From contig CAVXHK010000003.1 of assembly GCA_963761705.1 (NCBI GenBank), forward strand, positions 124,001 to 188,000: DNA of 64,000 bases, written 5' to 3'. Position numbers and translations under genes: made by a program. The stretch is from CAVVKW01 sp963761705. GTDB taxonomy: Bacteria; Verrucomicrobiota; Verrucomicrobiia; Chthoniobacterales; JAATET01. The notes beneath the pieces were generated by a model. It saw only the letters and a list, made by a program, of their open reading frames with translations, did not search any database and was not told the DNA's origin. Below are positions 41,624 through 50,026 of this stretch, in pieces (position 1 is the stretch's first letter; each line of letters opens with the position of its first letter).

Positions 41624-42997
41624 ATGTTCAAAAAAATCCTGATCGCGAACCGCGGCGAGATCGCGCTTCGCATCATCCGCGCCTGCAAGGAGTTGGGTAT
41701 TCAGACCGTGGCGGTCTATTCCGAGCCGGACATCGATTCGCTGCACGTCCAATTGGCGGACGAGGCGATCTGCATCGGGACGGCTCCGAGCAACGACAGT
41801 TATCTCAAGATCGACCGGATCATCAGCGCGGCGGAGATTGCCGACGTGGAGGCGATTCATCCGGGATACGGGTTTCTCGCTGAGAACGCGCATTTCGCCG
41901 AGGTGTGTGCGAGCTGCAACATCAAGTTCATCGGCCCGTCGGCGGACGCGATCCGTCTCATGGGCGACAAGAATTCCGCCCGTGCCTGTGCGAAGCAGGC
42001 CGGGGTGCCGATCTCTCCGGGGAGTGACGGAACGGTCGACGATGAGAAGACCGCTCTCAAAGTGGCGCGGGAGATCGGATTTCCGGTTATGATCAAGGCT
42101 GTGGCCGGCGGTGGTGGTCGCGGGATGCGACTAGCGCACAACGACGCAAGCTTGGTGCAGGGTTATTACAGCGCCCGGCTCGAGGCGGACAAGGCCTTCG
42201 GGAATCCGGCGGTCTACATTGAGAAATTCATCGTCGGGCCGCATCACGTGGAGTTTCAGGTGATTGCCGACGAGCACGGGAACGTCGTTCATTTGGGCGA
42301 GCGCGATTGTTCGATTCAACGACGGAACCAGAAGATCGTCGAGGAGTGCCCATCGCCGTTGATGACTCCCGAGTTGCGGGAGCGGATGGGCGAAGCGTCG
42401 GTTAAGTTGGCCAAGTCGGTCGGTTACACGAATGCGGGCACGATCGAGTATCTCGTCGATGACAACTTGGACTTCTATTTCATGGAAATGAACACGCGGA
42501 TCCAAGTCGAGCATCCGATCACCGAGGAGGTCTACGGGTGTGATCTGGTGAAGGCGCAGATCCAGGTGGCGGCGGGCGAAGAATTGTCGCCAACGGTGCG
42601 AAATGCCAAGCCACGGCATCATGCCATCGAGTGCCGGATCAACGCGGAGAATCCGGCGGTGAATTTCCAGCCGTGTCCTGGCGAGATCGAACTTTACTAC
42701 GCACCGGGTGGGCGCGGGGTTCGGATTGATTCGCACGCTTACGCTGGGTATCCCGTTCCGCCGAATTACGATTCAATGATCGCGAAACTGATCTGCATAG
42801 CTTCGTCTCGGGAGGCGTGCATCGAGCGGATGAGTCGGGCGCTCGGCGAATACATGATCACGGGCGTGAAAACGACAATTCCGTTCCAGCTAGCGATCAT
42901 GCGAAATGCTGATTTTCGGGCAGGGACTTACGACACTGGCTTCATCGAGAAGGGACTTAAGGAGGGAACGCTCGTGATGGAGCCGGACGAGGAGTAG
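41624..42997 (+). CDS. accC: Acetyl-CoA carboxylase, biotin carboxylase subunit
   Basis: 457 aa from ATG 41624 (MFKKILIANRGEIALRII). ATP-grasp enzyme that carboxylates biotin on AccB. Seen: the N-terminal Rossmann-like domain, the ATP-grasp loop VMIKAVAGGGGRGMRLAHND, the catalytic region FMEMNTRIQVEHPITEEVYG, and the C-terminal domain with AIECRINAENP. Standard length. No accA or accD in the window. Classical accB-accC operon. Confidence 0.97.
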   Translation: MFKKILIANRGEIALRIIRACKELGIQTVAVYSEPDIDSLHVQLADEAICIGTAPSNDSYLKIDRIISAAEIADVEAIHPGYGFLAENAHFAEVCASCNIKFIGPSADAIRLMGDKNSARACAKQAGVPISPGSDGTVDDEKTALKVAREIGFPVMIKAVAGGGGRGMRLAHNDASLVQGYYSARLEADKAFGNPAVYIEKFIVGPHHVEFQVIADEHGNVVHLGERDCSIQRRNQKIVEECPSPLMTPELRERMGEASVKLAKSVGYTNAGTIEYLVDDNLDFYFMEMNTRIQVEHPITEEVYGCDLVKAQIQVAAGEELSPTVRNAKPRHHAIECRINAENPAVNFQPCPGEIELYYAPGGRGVRIDSHAYAGYPVPPNYDSMIAKLICIASSREACIERMSRALGEYMITGVKTTIPFQLAIMRNADFRAGTYDTGFIEKGLKEGTLVMEPDEE

Positions 42998-43122
42998 GAC
43001 TGGGGATTTGCGGCTTTGCCGTTTCGGATGGGGATCGGCTGGACGCCGGTGGTACGGAATGTCGTCATCCAGCCGGTGGTTTTGGAATTGGACGCGCCCT
43101 GGTCTTCGGCGAATGTCTGGGT

Positions 43123-43761
43123 ATGAAAGACGCTAAGCTCTACGGGATTGTTGACTTGGGATACGTCAGGGAGGACCGCGCTTCAGAAATGACTCGGGCG
43201 ATGATCGCGGGCGGCGTCGGGCTTGTTCAGTTGCGGGCGAAAGATGTTGGGGTTCAGAAAGTTGAAAGGCAGGGTCAGGAGTTGGCGAAAATCTGCCGCG
43301 ACGCGGGTGTGCCATTTGTGCTGAACGATCATCCGGGATTGGTCTCGCGGTGCGGGGCGGATGGCGCACACGTTGGCCAGGATGATTTATCGGTCGCCGA
43401 GGCGCGGAAGCTAGCGGGGGACGGGGCGTTAATCGGGAAGTCGACGCACAGCGTGGAACAGGCTCGGGCGGCGGTCGCTGAGGGGGCGGACTACATCGGG
43501 TTCGGACCGCTTTTTGCGACGCCGACGAAGCCGGACTACCTGCCGGTCGGTTTGGGGGACGTGCGGGAGGTTGTTGAATTCGCGGAAGCGGGCGGAGTGC
43601 CGGTTTTTTGCATCGGAGGAGTGAAGGCAGAAAGTCTTGGGGAGGTGATGGCGGCGGGAGCGCGGCGGGTGGTGATGGTGTCCGGCATCCTGCAGGCGGC
43701 GGATCCGAGTGAATATTGCCGAAGGGTGGTGGGGCGGATGCGGAGTGCGGCTTCGCCGTAA
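43123..43761 (+). CDS. thiE: Thiamine-phosphate synthase
   Basis: 212 aa. Joins HMP-pyrophosphate with thiazole phosphate to form thiamine phosphate. TIM-barrel with motifs GVGLVQLRAKD, FVLNDHPGLVSRCGADGAHVGQDDLS, IGKSTHSVEQARAAVAEGAD and DYIGFGPLFATPTKPD. No TPP riboswitch visible upstream: the 125 nt before the ATG hold a small inverted repeat (GGCTGGA and TCCAGCC) but none of the conserved thi-box. Stands alone. Confidence 0.93.
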   Translation: MKDAKLYGIVDLGYVREDRASEMTRAMIAGGVGLVQLRAKDVGVQKVERQGQELAKICRDAGVPFVLNDHPGLVSRCGADGAHVGQDDLSVAEARKLAGDGALIGKSTHSVEQARAAVAEGADYIGFGPLFATPTKPDYLPVGLGDVREVVEFAEAGGVPVFCIGGVKAESLGEVMAAGARRVVMVSGILQAADPSEYCRRVVGRMRSAASP

Positions 43762-43770
43762 TTTGTGTTC

Positions 43771-43787
43771 GGCGGCTGGAAGCCGCC
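43771..43787. repeat. Dispersed palindrome, GGCTGGAAGCC family
   Basis: GGCGGCTGGAAGCCGCC, an imperfect inverted repeat between the convergent thiE and DUF1501 genes. Same core as 19261-19275, 55893-55909 and 59013-59027. Confidence 0.75.
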
Positions 43788-43797
43788 CATCTTTGTC

Positions 43798-45096
43798 TTA
43801 AACGAGGGGGATTTTGGCGAATTTCTCGCCGAGGATTGGTTGACTGGGCGCTTTAAGCCAATCTTCGAGGATGGTGGCGTAGACGCTGCGGAAGTCGGTA
43901 TTGTAGCGGAGGTCGCCATTGACGAGGTCGGTGAGGCTCGGGGTCTGTCCGAAAACGCCGCCTTGGATGCCGCCGCCGACGAGGAAGAGAGGGGCTGCAG
44001 CGCCGTGGTCGGTGCCGCCGCTGTTGTTCTCGGCAACGCGGCGACCGAACTCACTGAAGCTCATGAGCAGAACGCGGTTGAAATTGCCCTGGGCCTTCAG
44101 GTCTTTGACGAAAGCGGTGACGGCTGCGTCGACGTTGCCGAGGAGTTGTTCGTGTCGTCCAGTCTGGCCGGCGTGCGTGTCGAAGCCTCCGAGGCCTGCG
44201 TAATAAACCCGCGTGGACATGCCGCCTGCGATGAGTTGACCGATCAGGCGGAGCTGCTGGGCGAGCTGAGTGCGTGGGTAACCGTCGGCTCCCTTGTGCT
44301 TGCGGGTGATCTCGAGGATCTGGTCGGAGGCGACGCGGGTGTCGAGGGCGACGCGGTCGACGAAGTCGAACGTGCTTCCGGTCGGCGCGGCTGCACCGTC
44401 AATTGCGCCGATTGATCCCCCGTCGTTGGTGGAATCGTCGAGCATGGTGGCGGCTGCGCCCGCGGCGGCGAGTTCGCGCTCGAAGTCGGCGGGGTCCTTC
44501 GCGATGCGGAAGCGGTCGGGATTTTCGAGGGTCACGCCCAGAGGCTGGGGACCGGCGAAGGCTTCGGGAGTGGCGCGACCGATGGCGACGCCGACGGTTG
44601 GGTCTTCGCCGGAGCAGCAGGAGTCGAAGTAGCGACCGATCCAGCCGGCGGTCTGTTTCTCGTCGAGGTTGGCACGTTGCCAAATCTCGGAGGAGCGAAA
44701 ATGACTGCGGTTTGGGTTTGGGTAGCCGACGCCTTGGACGATGGAGGCTTGGCCTTCGGCGACAAGGCGGGCAATACCCGGTAAGCCGGGATTCAGGCCG
44801 AGATGATCGGAGACGCGAAGGATCTTTTTCGAATCTATACCGATCTTGGGGCGGGCGCGGTGGTAGGCGTCGTCGGTGTGAGGAATGACGGTATTGAGGC
44901 CGTCGTTACCACCTGCAAGCTGCAGAATCACGAGGATTGGGTTGTCTTTACCGGTGGCGATGGCGGTTGCGGAATTGGCGACGGCGGTCGCGTCCAGTGC
45001 GGCGAAGGTGCGATCAACGAAGCCGGGAATGGTCCAGGAAAGGGCACCGCCGAGGACGGAGGTGCGGAGGAAGCGTCGGCGGGTGTGGAGATTCAT
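43798..45096 (-). CDS. DUF1501 secreted protein
   Basis: 432 aa from ATG 45096, with a Tat-like signal (RRRFLRTSVLGGALSWTIPG). DUF1501/sulfatase-related fold: VILQLAGGNDGLNTVIPHTD, GYPNPNRSHFRSSEIWQRA, GGFDTHAGQTGRHEQLLGNV and LMSFSEFGRRVAENNSGGTD. Metal-dependent, alkaline-phosphatase-like fold of unknown substrate. Paired with the DUF1800 gene that ends four bases before it, a pairing well known in planctomycetes and verrucomicrobia. A very long frame upstream of 45096 on this strand is not coding. Confidence 0.92.
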   Translation of the reverse strand: MNLHTRRRFLRTSVLGGALSWTIPGFVDRTFAALDATAVANSATAIATGKDNPILVILQLAGGNDGLNTVIPHTDDAYHRARPKIGIDSKKILRVSDHLGLNPGLPGIARLVAEGQASIVQGVGYPNPNRSHFRSSEIWQRANLDEKQTAGWIGRYFDSCCSGEDPTVGVAIGRATPEAFAGPQPLGVTLENPDRFRIAKDPADFERELAAAGAAATMLDDSTNDGGSIGAIDGAAAPTGSTFDFVDRVALDTRVASDQILEITRKHKGADGYPRTQLAQQLRLIGQLIAGGMSTRVYYAGLGGFDTHAGQTGRHEQLLGNVDAAVTAFVKDLKAQGNFNRVLLMSFSEFGRRVAENNSGGTDHGAAAPLFLVGGGIQGGVFGQTPSLTDLVNGDLRYNTDFRSVYATILEDWLKAPSQPILGEKFAKIPLV

Positions 45097-45100
45097 GGGA

Positions 45101-46540
45101 TTAGGTGAGCTGGAACTCTGGCGTTGCCATGAGTTGGTGGAGGGTGGTGCGGATGTCGTCGTCGGTGAGGGTCGGGCTGAGCGTGGTGATGGTGGCCAAG
45201 GCGCGAACGCGGAGCTCGGCGTGCTCACCGGGTCCGAAGAGTCGGGTGACGAGATCGTCGGCCAGGGTCGCGGGGGACGAGCGAAGCTGGTCGGTGGCGA
45301 GGACACCAATCTCTGGTCGGTAGACGCCGTCCGGCTTGAACAGCCGGTTAAAAGCCGGGCCGGACGAACCGAGCAAGAAGCCGGCGAGGTTGTAGCGGAG
45401 GACGAGGGTCGTGCTGTTGATCCAGGCGCGGCCCCAATCCCAGCCGGCGACGTTTGGCGGGGCGAAGGGGAGTTGCCCGAGTTGGGCGAGAGCCCCGGAC
45501 AGGACGGGGCCGTCTGGCATCGGGATCTCGAGGGCGCGACAGGTTTGAACCAGCCATTGGACGGGGCTTTTGATCTGCGAATTGCGGACGTCGGGCGCGT
45601 AGAATTCGCGGGAGCGGAAGAGTGTTGTGAGGGTGGCGGCCAGGTCGAAGTCCGTGCGGCGAAGCTCCGCGGCCAGCGAATCCACGGCGGTGGGGTTGGG
45701 TCGATCCGTCGCGAAATAGGTCCAGAGTTTCCCCGCGAGAAAGGGAGCGGAGTGCGGGTTTGCGAGCGCGAGTTGCACCACGTCGTCGCCGTCGAAGGCA
45801 CCCGTCTGTCCAAAGATCGTCTTTTCGGTCGCGTCGTGTTGCTTGCGGGCAAACTGGAAAGTCCGGGTCGGACCGCCAAAGCGGTAGCCGGTGAAGGCGC
45901 GGGCGGCTTCCTTGAGATCGGCCTCGGTGTAGTTGCCTTCGCCGAGGGTGAAGAGCTCGAAGAACTCGCGGGCGAAGTTTTCGTTGGGTTTTTTGACGTT
46001 GCTCCGGATGAGATCGAGCCACTTGAGCATGGCGGGGTCGCGGGAAATCTCCTGGAGCAGGAAGCGGAAGGGGCCAAGCGCTCGGGCGCGGAGGGTCTCA
46101 TTCTGGACCCACATGAGGTAGGCGTCCTGGACCTTCTGGTTGCTGGTGGCGAAGTGGTCGTGCCAAAAGAGGGTGAGCTTTTCCCGAAGCGGGTTGGTGG
46201 TGAATTGCATCCGCCGCATCCACGCAACGATGAGTTCCTGCGAGCGGGCATTCTCGATCTGGCGAATTTTCCGGTTGCGTTCCACGCGAGCCGGCTCGGT
46301 GGTTGGTTTGCCGTCCCGTTCGTCGACGAGAGTTCCAACTGGCCGGGGATCGGTGACCCAGTCAGGAGGCGGGAAGAGGTCGGCGTCCTCGTCGCCGTGG
46401 ATGAGTGAATTGACGGCGGCGGCTGGACCGAGGGCGTGCAGAGCGGCGATCTCGGCGGGCGAACCGCCAAATCCGGCGCGATTGAGGAGGTGGGCGGCGT
46501 GGGCCGGGGTCCAATCGGAGGAGGGGAGCGAGTCGAGCAC
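45101..46540 (-). CDS. DUF1800 protein
   Basis: 479 aa from GTG 46540. A helical protein with the family motifs AAHLLNRAGFGGSPAEIAAL, LTLFWHDHFATSNQKVQDAY, FAREFFELFTLGEGNYTEAD and AGWDWGRAWINSTTLVLRYN. Function unknown; usually encoded beside DUF1501 and thought to work with it. No signal peptide is obvious. Transcribed before the DUF1501 gene with a four-base gap, so one operon. Confidence 0.92.
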   Translation of the reverse strand: MLDSLPSSDWTPAHAAHLLNRAGFGGSPAEIAALHALGPAAAVNSLIHGDEDADLFPPPDWVTDPRPVGTLVDERDGKPTTEPARVERNRKIRQIENARSQELIVAWMRRMQFTTNPLREKLTLFWHDHFATSNQKVQDAYLMWVQNETLRARALGPFRFLLQEISRDPAMLKWLDLIRSNVKKPNENFAREFFELFTLGEGNYTEADLKEAARAFTGYRFGGPTRTFQFARKQHDATEKTIFGQTGAFDGDDVVQLALANPHSAPFLAGKLWTYFATDRPNPTAVDSLAAELRRTDFDLAATLTTLFRSREFYAPDVRNSQIKSPVQWLVQTCRALEIPMPDGPVLSGALAQLGQLPFAPPNVAGWDWGRAWINSTTLVLRYNLAGFLLGSSGPAFNRLFKPDGVYRPEIGVLATDQLRSSPATLADDLVTRLFGPGEHAELRVRALATITTLSPTLTDDDIRTTLHQLMATPEFQLT

Positions 46541-46577
46541 GGGAGTTGGAACCCGCCTGCCGCGAATTGGTTGCGGT

Positions 46578-46610
46578 CCGTTGAAACAGAAAAATTCTGT
46601 TTCGGAACGG
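46578..46610. repeat. Perfect hairpin in a divergent promoter region
   Basis: Nine-base arms GAAACAGAA and TTCTGTTTC with a three-base loop, flanked by further pairing (CCGTT with AACGG). It lies between the DUF1800 gene and the beta-CASP nuclease gene, which are divergent. It could be an operator or an RNA structure in the 5' leader. Confidence 0.6.
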
Positions 46611-46635
46611 CGCGCCTGCGTTTATTTATTAGGAA

Positions 46636-48012
46636 ATGGAGTTTGTTACGTTGGCGCGCCGAACGGAAATCGGTGCGAGTTCCCACTTGGTGAAAGTGGG
46701 CGGGATGTCGGTGATCTTGGACGCGGGGACGCATCCGAAAGGGCGGGGTCTGGAAGCGTTGCCCGAATACCAGCGGGTGCCGGAGGGCAGCGTGGACGCG
46801 ATCGTGGTCACTCACGCGCACCAAGACCACATTGGGTCGCTGCCGGTGCTCACCCGCCGGGAACAGAGCGCGCGGGTGTTCATGTCTGAGGGGACGTTCA
46901 AAATCGGCGAGATGATGCTTCGCAACTCCGTGAACGTAATGAGTCGTCAGCGGGAGGAGGAAAACATCCCCGACGTGCAGCTTTACACGCACCGGGGGGT
47001 GGATTTTTCCAAGCAGATGTGGACGATGGTGCCGGCAAATCGGCAATTCACGCTGGATGGCGAGAGGGGACGGGGCGATGGGTATGAACCAACGATCGAG
47101 TTTTACCACGCGGGGCACATCCTCGGCTCGTCGGGCGTGATGGTGCGGGGCGAGGGGAAGAGCGTTTTTTACACGGGGGACGTGAACTTCGACGATCAGA
47201 CACTCATGGACGCTGCGGCCTTCCCCGAGGACGGCGTCGATACGTTGATCATGGAGACGACGCGGGGCGATTCGCCGTCGGCGGAGGGATTCACTCGGAA
47301 GGGCGAAGAGGAGCGATTTGTCACCGCGGTTGAGGAGGCGATTGCGGGTGGGGGGAGCGTCACCATTCCGGTGTTTGCGCTCGGCAAGACGCAGGAGGTG
47401 TTGGCGATCCTGTGGAACGCGCAGAAGCGTGGGCGACTGCGGAACGTGCCACTCTTCATCGGCGGGCTGAGCACCAAGATTACGACGGCCTACGACCGCT
47501 TGGCTGAGAGTCCGGACCGAAGTCACAATTCGCTTCAGCTGCTTGATGCGATGTCGCCACACGTGATGTCGGGGCCGGAGGGTCACGCGTTGGCGGTGAA
47601 GCCGGGGTGCATTTACGCGATTTCGAGCGGGATGATGACTGAGAACACGCTTTCGAATAAGTTTTGCCGGAAGATCCTGCCTGATCCGACGCAGAGTCTC
47701 TTCTTCGTGGGGTATTCGGATCCAGATTCGCCATCGGGGGCGGTCCGCCGGAGCCGGAAGGGGGACGAGGTGCTGCTTGATCGGCGGTTGCCGGCCGTGC
47801 AGCTCAACTGCGCAGTGAAGGAGTTTAACTTCAGCGCCCACGCGCCGCGGGAGCGAATTCTTGATTACGCGGTGAGGCTGAAGCCAAAAAAAATCGTTTT
47901 GGTGCACGGGGATCCACCGGCGGTGGCTTGGTTTCGCGAGCGCTTGCTAGCGGCGTTGCCGGCGACCGAGGTGGTGGTGCCTGATCCGGGTGGTGCGCCG
48001 ATTTCGCTCTAG
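46636..48012 (+). CDS. Beta-CASP metallo-beta-lactamase nuclease
   Basis: 458 aa. MBL fold with the zinc motif THAHQDHIGSLPVLTRR, the third His in HAGHILGSSG, Asp in YTGDVNF; the beta-CASP insertion and RMMBL tail follow (FNFSAHAPR and LVHGDPPA carry the terminal conserved His residues). The CASP motif A reads ETTRGD, where most relatives have ESTYG, a small departure. Predicted RNA exo/endonuclease of the CPSF/YSH1 class; could take part in mRNA maturation or decay. ATG 46636, with a weak SD (AGGA) very close to it. Confidence 0.9.
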   Translation: MEFVTLARRTEIGASSHLVKVGGMSVILDAGTHPKGRGLEALPEYQRVPEGSVDAIVVTHAHQDHIGSLPVLTRREQSARVFMSEGTFKIGEMMLRNSVNVMSRQREEENIPDVQLYTHRGVDFSKQMWTMVPANRQFTLDGERGRGDGYEPTIEFYHAGHILGSSGVMVRGEGKSVFYTGDVNFDDQTLMDAAAFPEDGVDTLIMETTRGDSPSAEGFTRKGEEERFVTAVEEAIAGGGSVTIPVFALGKTQEVLAILWNAQKRGRLRNVPLFIGGLSTKITTAYDRLAESPDRSHNSLQLLDAMSPHVMSGPEGHALAVKPGCIYAISSGMMTENTLSNKFCRKILPDPTQSLFFVGYSDPDSPSGAVRRSRKGDEVLLDRRLPAVQLNCAVKEFNFSAHAPRERILDYAVRLKPKKIVLVHGDPPAVAWFRERLLAALPATEVVVPDPGGAPISL

Positions 48013-48086
48013 CGCGAGGCGGGAAGAGACGGCGGAGCCGATGGGGTAGGGTCGGCGGTCGTCAACCGTCGCTTGTTCGGGGGACG

Positions 48087-48117
48087 AAAAAAGCGGCTCT
48101 GGAGACAGAGCCGCTTT
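48087..48117 (-). terminator. Rho-independent terminator of the sigma-factor gene
   Basis: Arms AAAGCGGCTCT and AGAGCCGCTTT around a six-base loop, with a run of T at the 3' end on the minus strand (AAAAAA on plus). It lies 24 nt beyond the sigma stop. Confidence 0.85.
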
Positions 48118-48140
48118 CCGAAAGACATCGTCTTTCGAGA

Positions 48141-48986
48141 TCAGGCGACGGCTTCGATCTTGGGCTTTTCTTTTTTGTTGAGGGCCTTGCGCATCTTGTG
48201 GAGCGCGATGTTCTGTAGCTGGCGGATTCGTTCGCGAGTGACGCCGAATTGCTCACCGACTTCTTCCAACGTGCTCGGTTTCTCACCGTCGAGACCGAAG
48301 CGCGAATTGATGATGCTGCGCTCGCGCGCGTCGAGGCTCTCGAGGAGGTCTCCGACTTCGTCGTGGAGATCCTTGTCGCGGAGGAGCTCGAACGGGTCCA
48401 TCGCTTCGGCATCGCCAACGATTTCGCCAAACTCCGTTGACTCGTCGTCGCCAATCGGGGCGTCGAGGGATGCTGGGCGGATGGCGGCCGTCTTGAGCTG
48501 TGAGATCTTGGCGGGATTGATTCCAACTTCCTCAGCGAGTTCGTCGTCGGTCGGCTCACGACCGAGTTCTTCGCTCATCTGCGCGGCGACGCGGCGGATC
48601 TTGGAGATCTTGTCCACCAGATGAACCGGAAGGCGGATCGTTTTACTCTGATTTGCGAGCGAACGTTTGATCGACTGCTTGATCCACCAAGCGGCGTAGG
48701 TGCTGAGTTTTCCGCCCTTCTCGGGGTCGAAGCGTTCGACGGCTTTCATCAGTCCGATGTTGCCCTCGGAGATCAGATCGAGCAACGGAAGCCCGAGTCC
48801 CTGGTAATCGCGAGCGATTTTAACAACGAGACGAAGGTTGCAGCGCACCATCTCGGAGCGGGCGGCGGCGTCACCTTTCTTGATCCTGGCGGCGAGGCGA
48901 ATCTCGTCTGCGATCGTGAGAAGCGGAAATTTTGCGATTTCCCGGAGGTAGAGCTGGAATCCTGTGTCTGTATCTTCGATGGCCAT
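48141..48986 (-). CDS. Sigma-70 family RNA polymerase sigma factor, group 2 type
   Basis: 281 aa. Region 1.2 (FQLYLREIAKFPLLT), region 2 (DLISEGNIGLMKAVERFDPE with STYAAWWIKQSIKRSLANQS), region 3 (EELGREPTDDELAEEVGIN) and region 4 (STLEEVGEQFGVTRERIRQL) are complete. Region 1.1 is missing and the protein is short, so it fits a RpoS/SigB-like group 2 factor rather than the primary sigma. A hairpin in the leader may bury its ribosome-binding site (see 48995-49011). Confidence 0.93.
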   Translation of the reverse strand: MAIEDTDTGFQLYLREIAKFPLLTIADEIRLAARIKKGDAAARSEMVRCNLRLVVKIARDYQGLGLPLLDLISEGNIGLMKAVERFDPEKGGKLSTYAAWWIKQSIKRSLANQSKTIRLPVHLVDKISKIRRVAAQMSEELGREPTDDELAEEVGINPAKISQLKTAAIRPASLDAPIGDDESTEFGEIVGDAEAMDPFELLRDKDLHDEVGDLLESLDARERSIINSRFGLDGEKPSTLEEVGEQFGVTRERIRQLQNIALHKMRKALNKKEKPKIEAVA

Positions 48987-48994
48987 AATATATT

Positions 48995-49011
48995 CACTCC
49001 CTAGTGGAGTG
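48995..49011 (-). promoter_or_regulatory. Leader hairpin over the sigma-factor ribosome-binding site
   Basis: On the minus strand CACTCC, a five-base loop and GGAGTG form a perfect six-base stem ending 8 nt before the ATG; the GGGAG Shine-Dalgarno candidate lies across the loop and 3' arm. Melting or competing binding could switch translation. A second AGGAG just upstream of the stem is free, which weakens the idea. Confidence 0.45.
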
Positions 49012-49073
49012 CTCCTGTATTTAGAACGTCTGGGATGGCACTTTCGTGCGTTTGCATCCGTCTCAATAATTGT

Positions 49074-49086
49074 TTAACGACGTTAA
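49074..49086. promoter_or_regulatory. Perfect palindrome, candidate operator
   Basis: TTAACGACGTTAA, 13 bases with perfect two-fold symmetry in the 271-nt region between the divergent sigma-factor and secreted-protein genes. Typical of a dimeric repressor site; the cognate protein is unknown. Confidence 0.45.
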
Positions 49087-49257
49087 GCTTTGACCGGATG
49101 ATTCAAAGATCGTTCAAAAATTCCGAGAGAGAGGGGTGATCGCAGGATAAAAACCTCTGGTTTCAAGGCTGAAAGAGTCGATATTTGTCGGACAGGTTGT
49201 TTGAGACACAAGATGTTGGGTCTTGACTACAGTAAAATCCGCTATCTAGTTTGCCGC

Positions 49258-49821
49258 ATGATCACAGTTTCCGCATCCCTCTTGCGCCATAGGTTCAAAA
49301 TCTTGGCGGTTGGTGGCTTTATTTTTGCAGCCCAGTCGATTTCAGTCTCGGCTCAAACGGCCACCCGCCCCGTTTTTGCGGATCTTCGCGGGACTTATCG
49401 CGGGGTGGAACGGATCATCGTAAAGAAAAATGGTCGGCGGCAGCTTTACTCGGCGCCCGTGAAGGCGCAGATCCGGCTTTCGCGGGGGAAGAAGGCGCTG
49501 CAGATTTCGCTCGAAGGGAATTTTATCCGCAACAATCGGCGCGGGAAGATTACCACGAACTATTCGATTGCTGGTAAGGGTAAGGCGGTCATCCGGTTGC
49601 GGGACGAGCTGAACAATGAGTCTCTCCGCGGGAAAGGAACGGGAAATCTCCGTCAGCTCGGTGGTCGGTTCACCGTGCTGGGCCGGGGCTATGGCCTGTC
49701 GGGCGTGGTGAATGGCAAGCTGCGTTTGCGCGGTCGGTCGCTCAAGATCAGCCAGACGCTGCGAGATGGGACGGACACGGTCACGTTCAACGTTTTATTG
49801 AGTCGTCGCTCGCAGAAATAG
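49258..49821 (+). CDS. Small basic secreted protein
   Basis: 187 aa from ATG 49258, with signal peptide (RHRFKILAVGGFIFAAQ ... SVSAQ). The mature part is Arg/Lys/Gly-rich and predicted to be beta-rich (ADLRGTYRGVERIIVKKNGR, GRGYGLSGVVNGKLRLRGRS). No known domain. ATG 49258 is preferred to a TTG at 49201 because it gives a normal signal peptide. Followed by a terminator at 49883-49923. Confidence 0.7.
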   Translation: MITVSASLLRHRFKILAVGGFIFAAQSISVSAQTATRPVFADLRGTYRGVERIIVKKNGRRQLYSAPVKAQIRLSRGKKALQISLEGNFIRNNRRGKITTNYSIAGKGKAVIRLRDELNNESLRGKGTGNLRQLGGRFTVLGRGYGLSGVVNGKLRLRGRSLKISQTLRDGTDTVTFNVLLSRRSQK

Positions 49822-49882
49822 TTTCTACAGGAGGGAGGTTGGCATGGTGCCTGCTTTATTGAGAGGTGTTCTGGGGGGAACA

Positions 49883-49923
49883 GCAGGCCGTTGCAACTTT
49901 CGTTGCGGCGGCCTGCATTTTTT
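49883..49923 (+). terminator. Rho-independent terminator after the secreted-protein gene
   Basis: A long stem (GCAGGCC with GGCCTGC and GTTGCAAC with GTTGCGGC) closed by a TTTC loop, followed by ATTTTTT. It ends the 49258-49821 transcript. Confidence 0.8.
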
Positions 49924-50026
49924 ATGGGGTGGGTGCATCTCGGGTGAGTAATCTGGCCGGGAACGCGGCGGAGTCCTTGGGAGACGGTTGGGGTGACCGT
50001 CCCGACCAGTCAGGCGCGCTTTGCGC

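Noticed and set aside
43000..43122. Possible TPP riboswitch upstream of thiE
   Set aside because: There is a short inverted repeat, but none of the conserved thi-box sequence; the spacing and size do not fit.
43798..47907. A 1369-codon open frame on the minus strand covering several genes
   Set aside because: Only 43798-45096 codes (DUF1501). The rest overlaps the DUF1800 and beta-CASP genes and has low-complexity, Pro/Arg/Ser-rich composition typical of a GC-rich shadow frame.
49223..49251. Sigma-70 promoter (TTGACT with TATCTA) before the 49258 gene
   Set aside because: The spacer is only 14 bases, and at the correct spacing the -10 match is poor.
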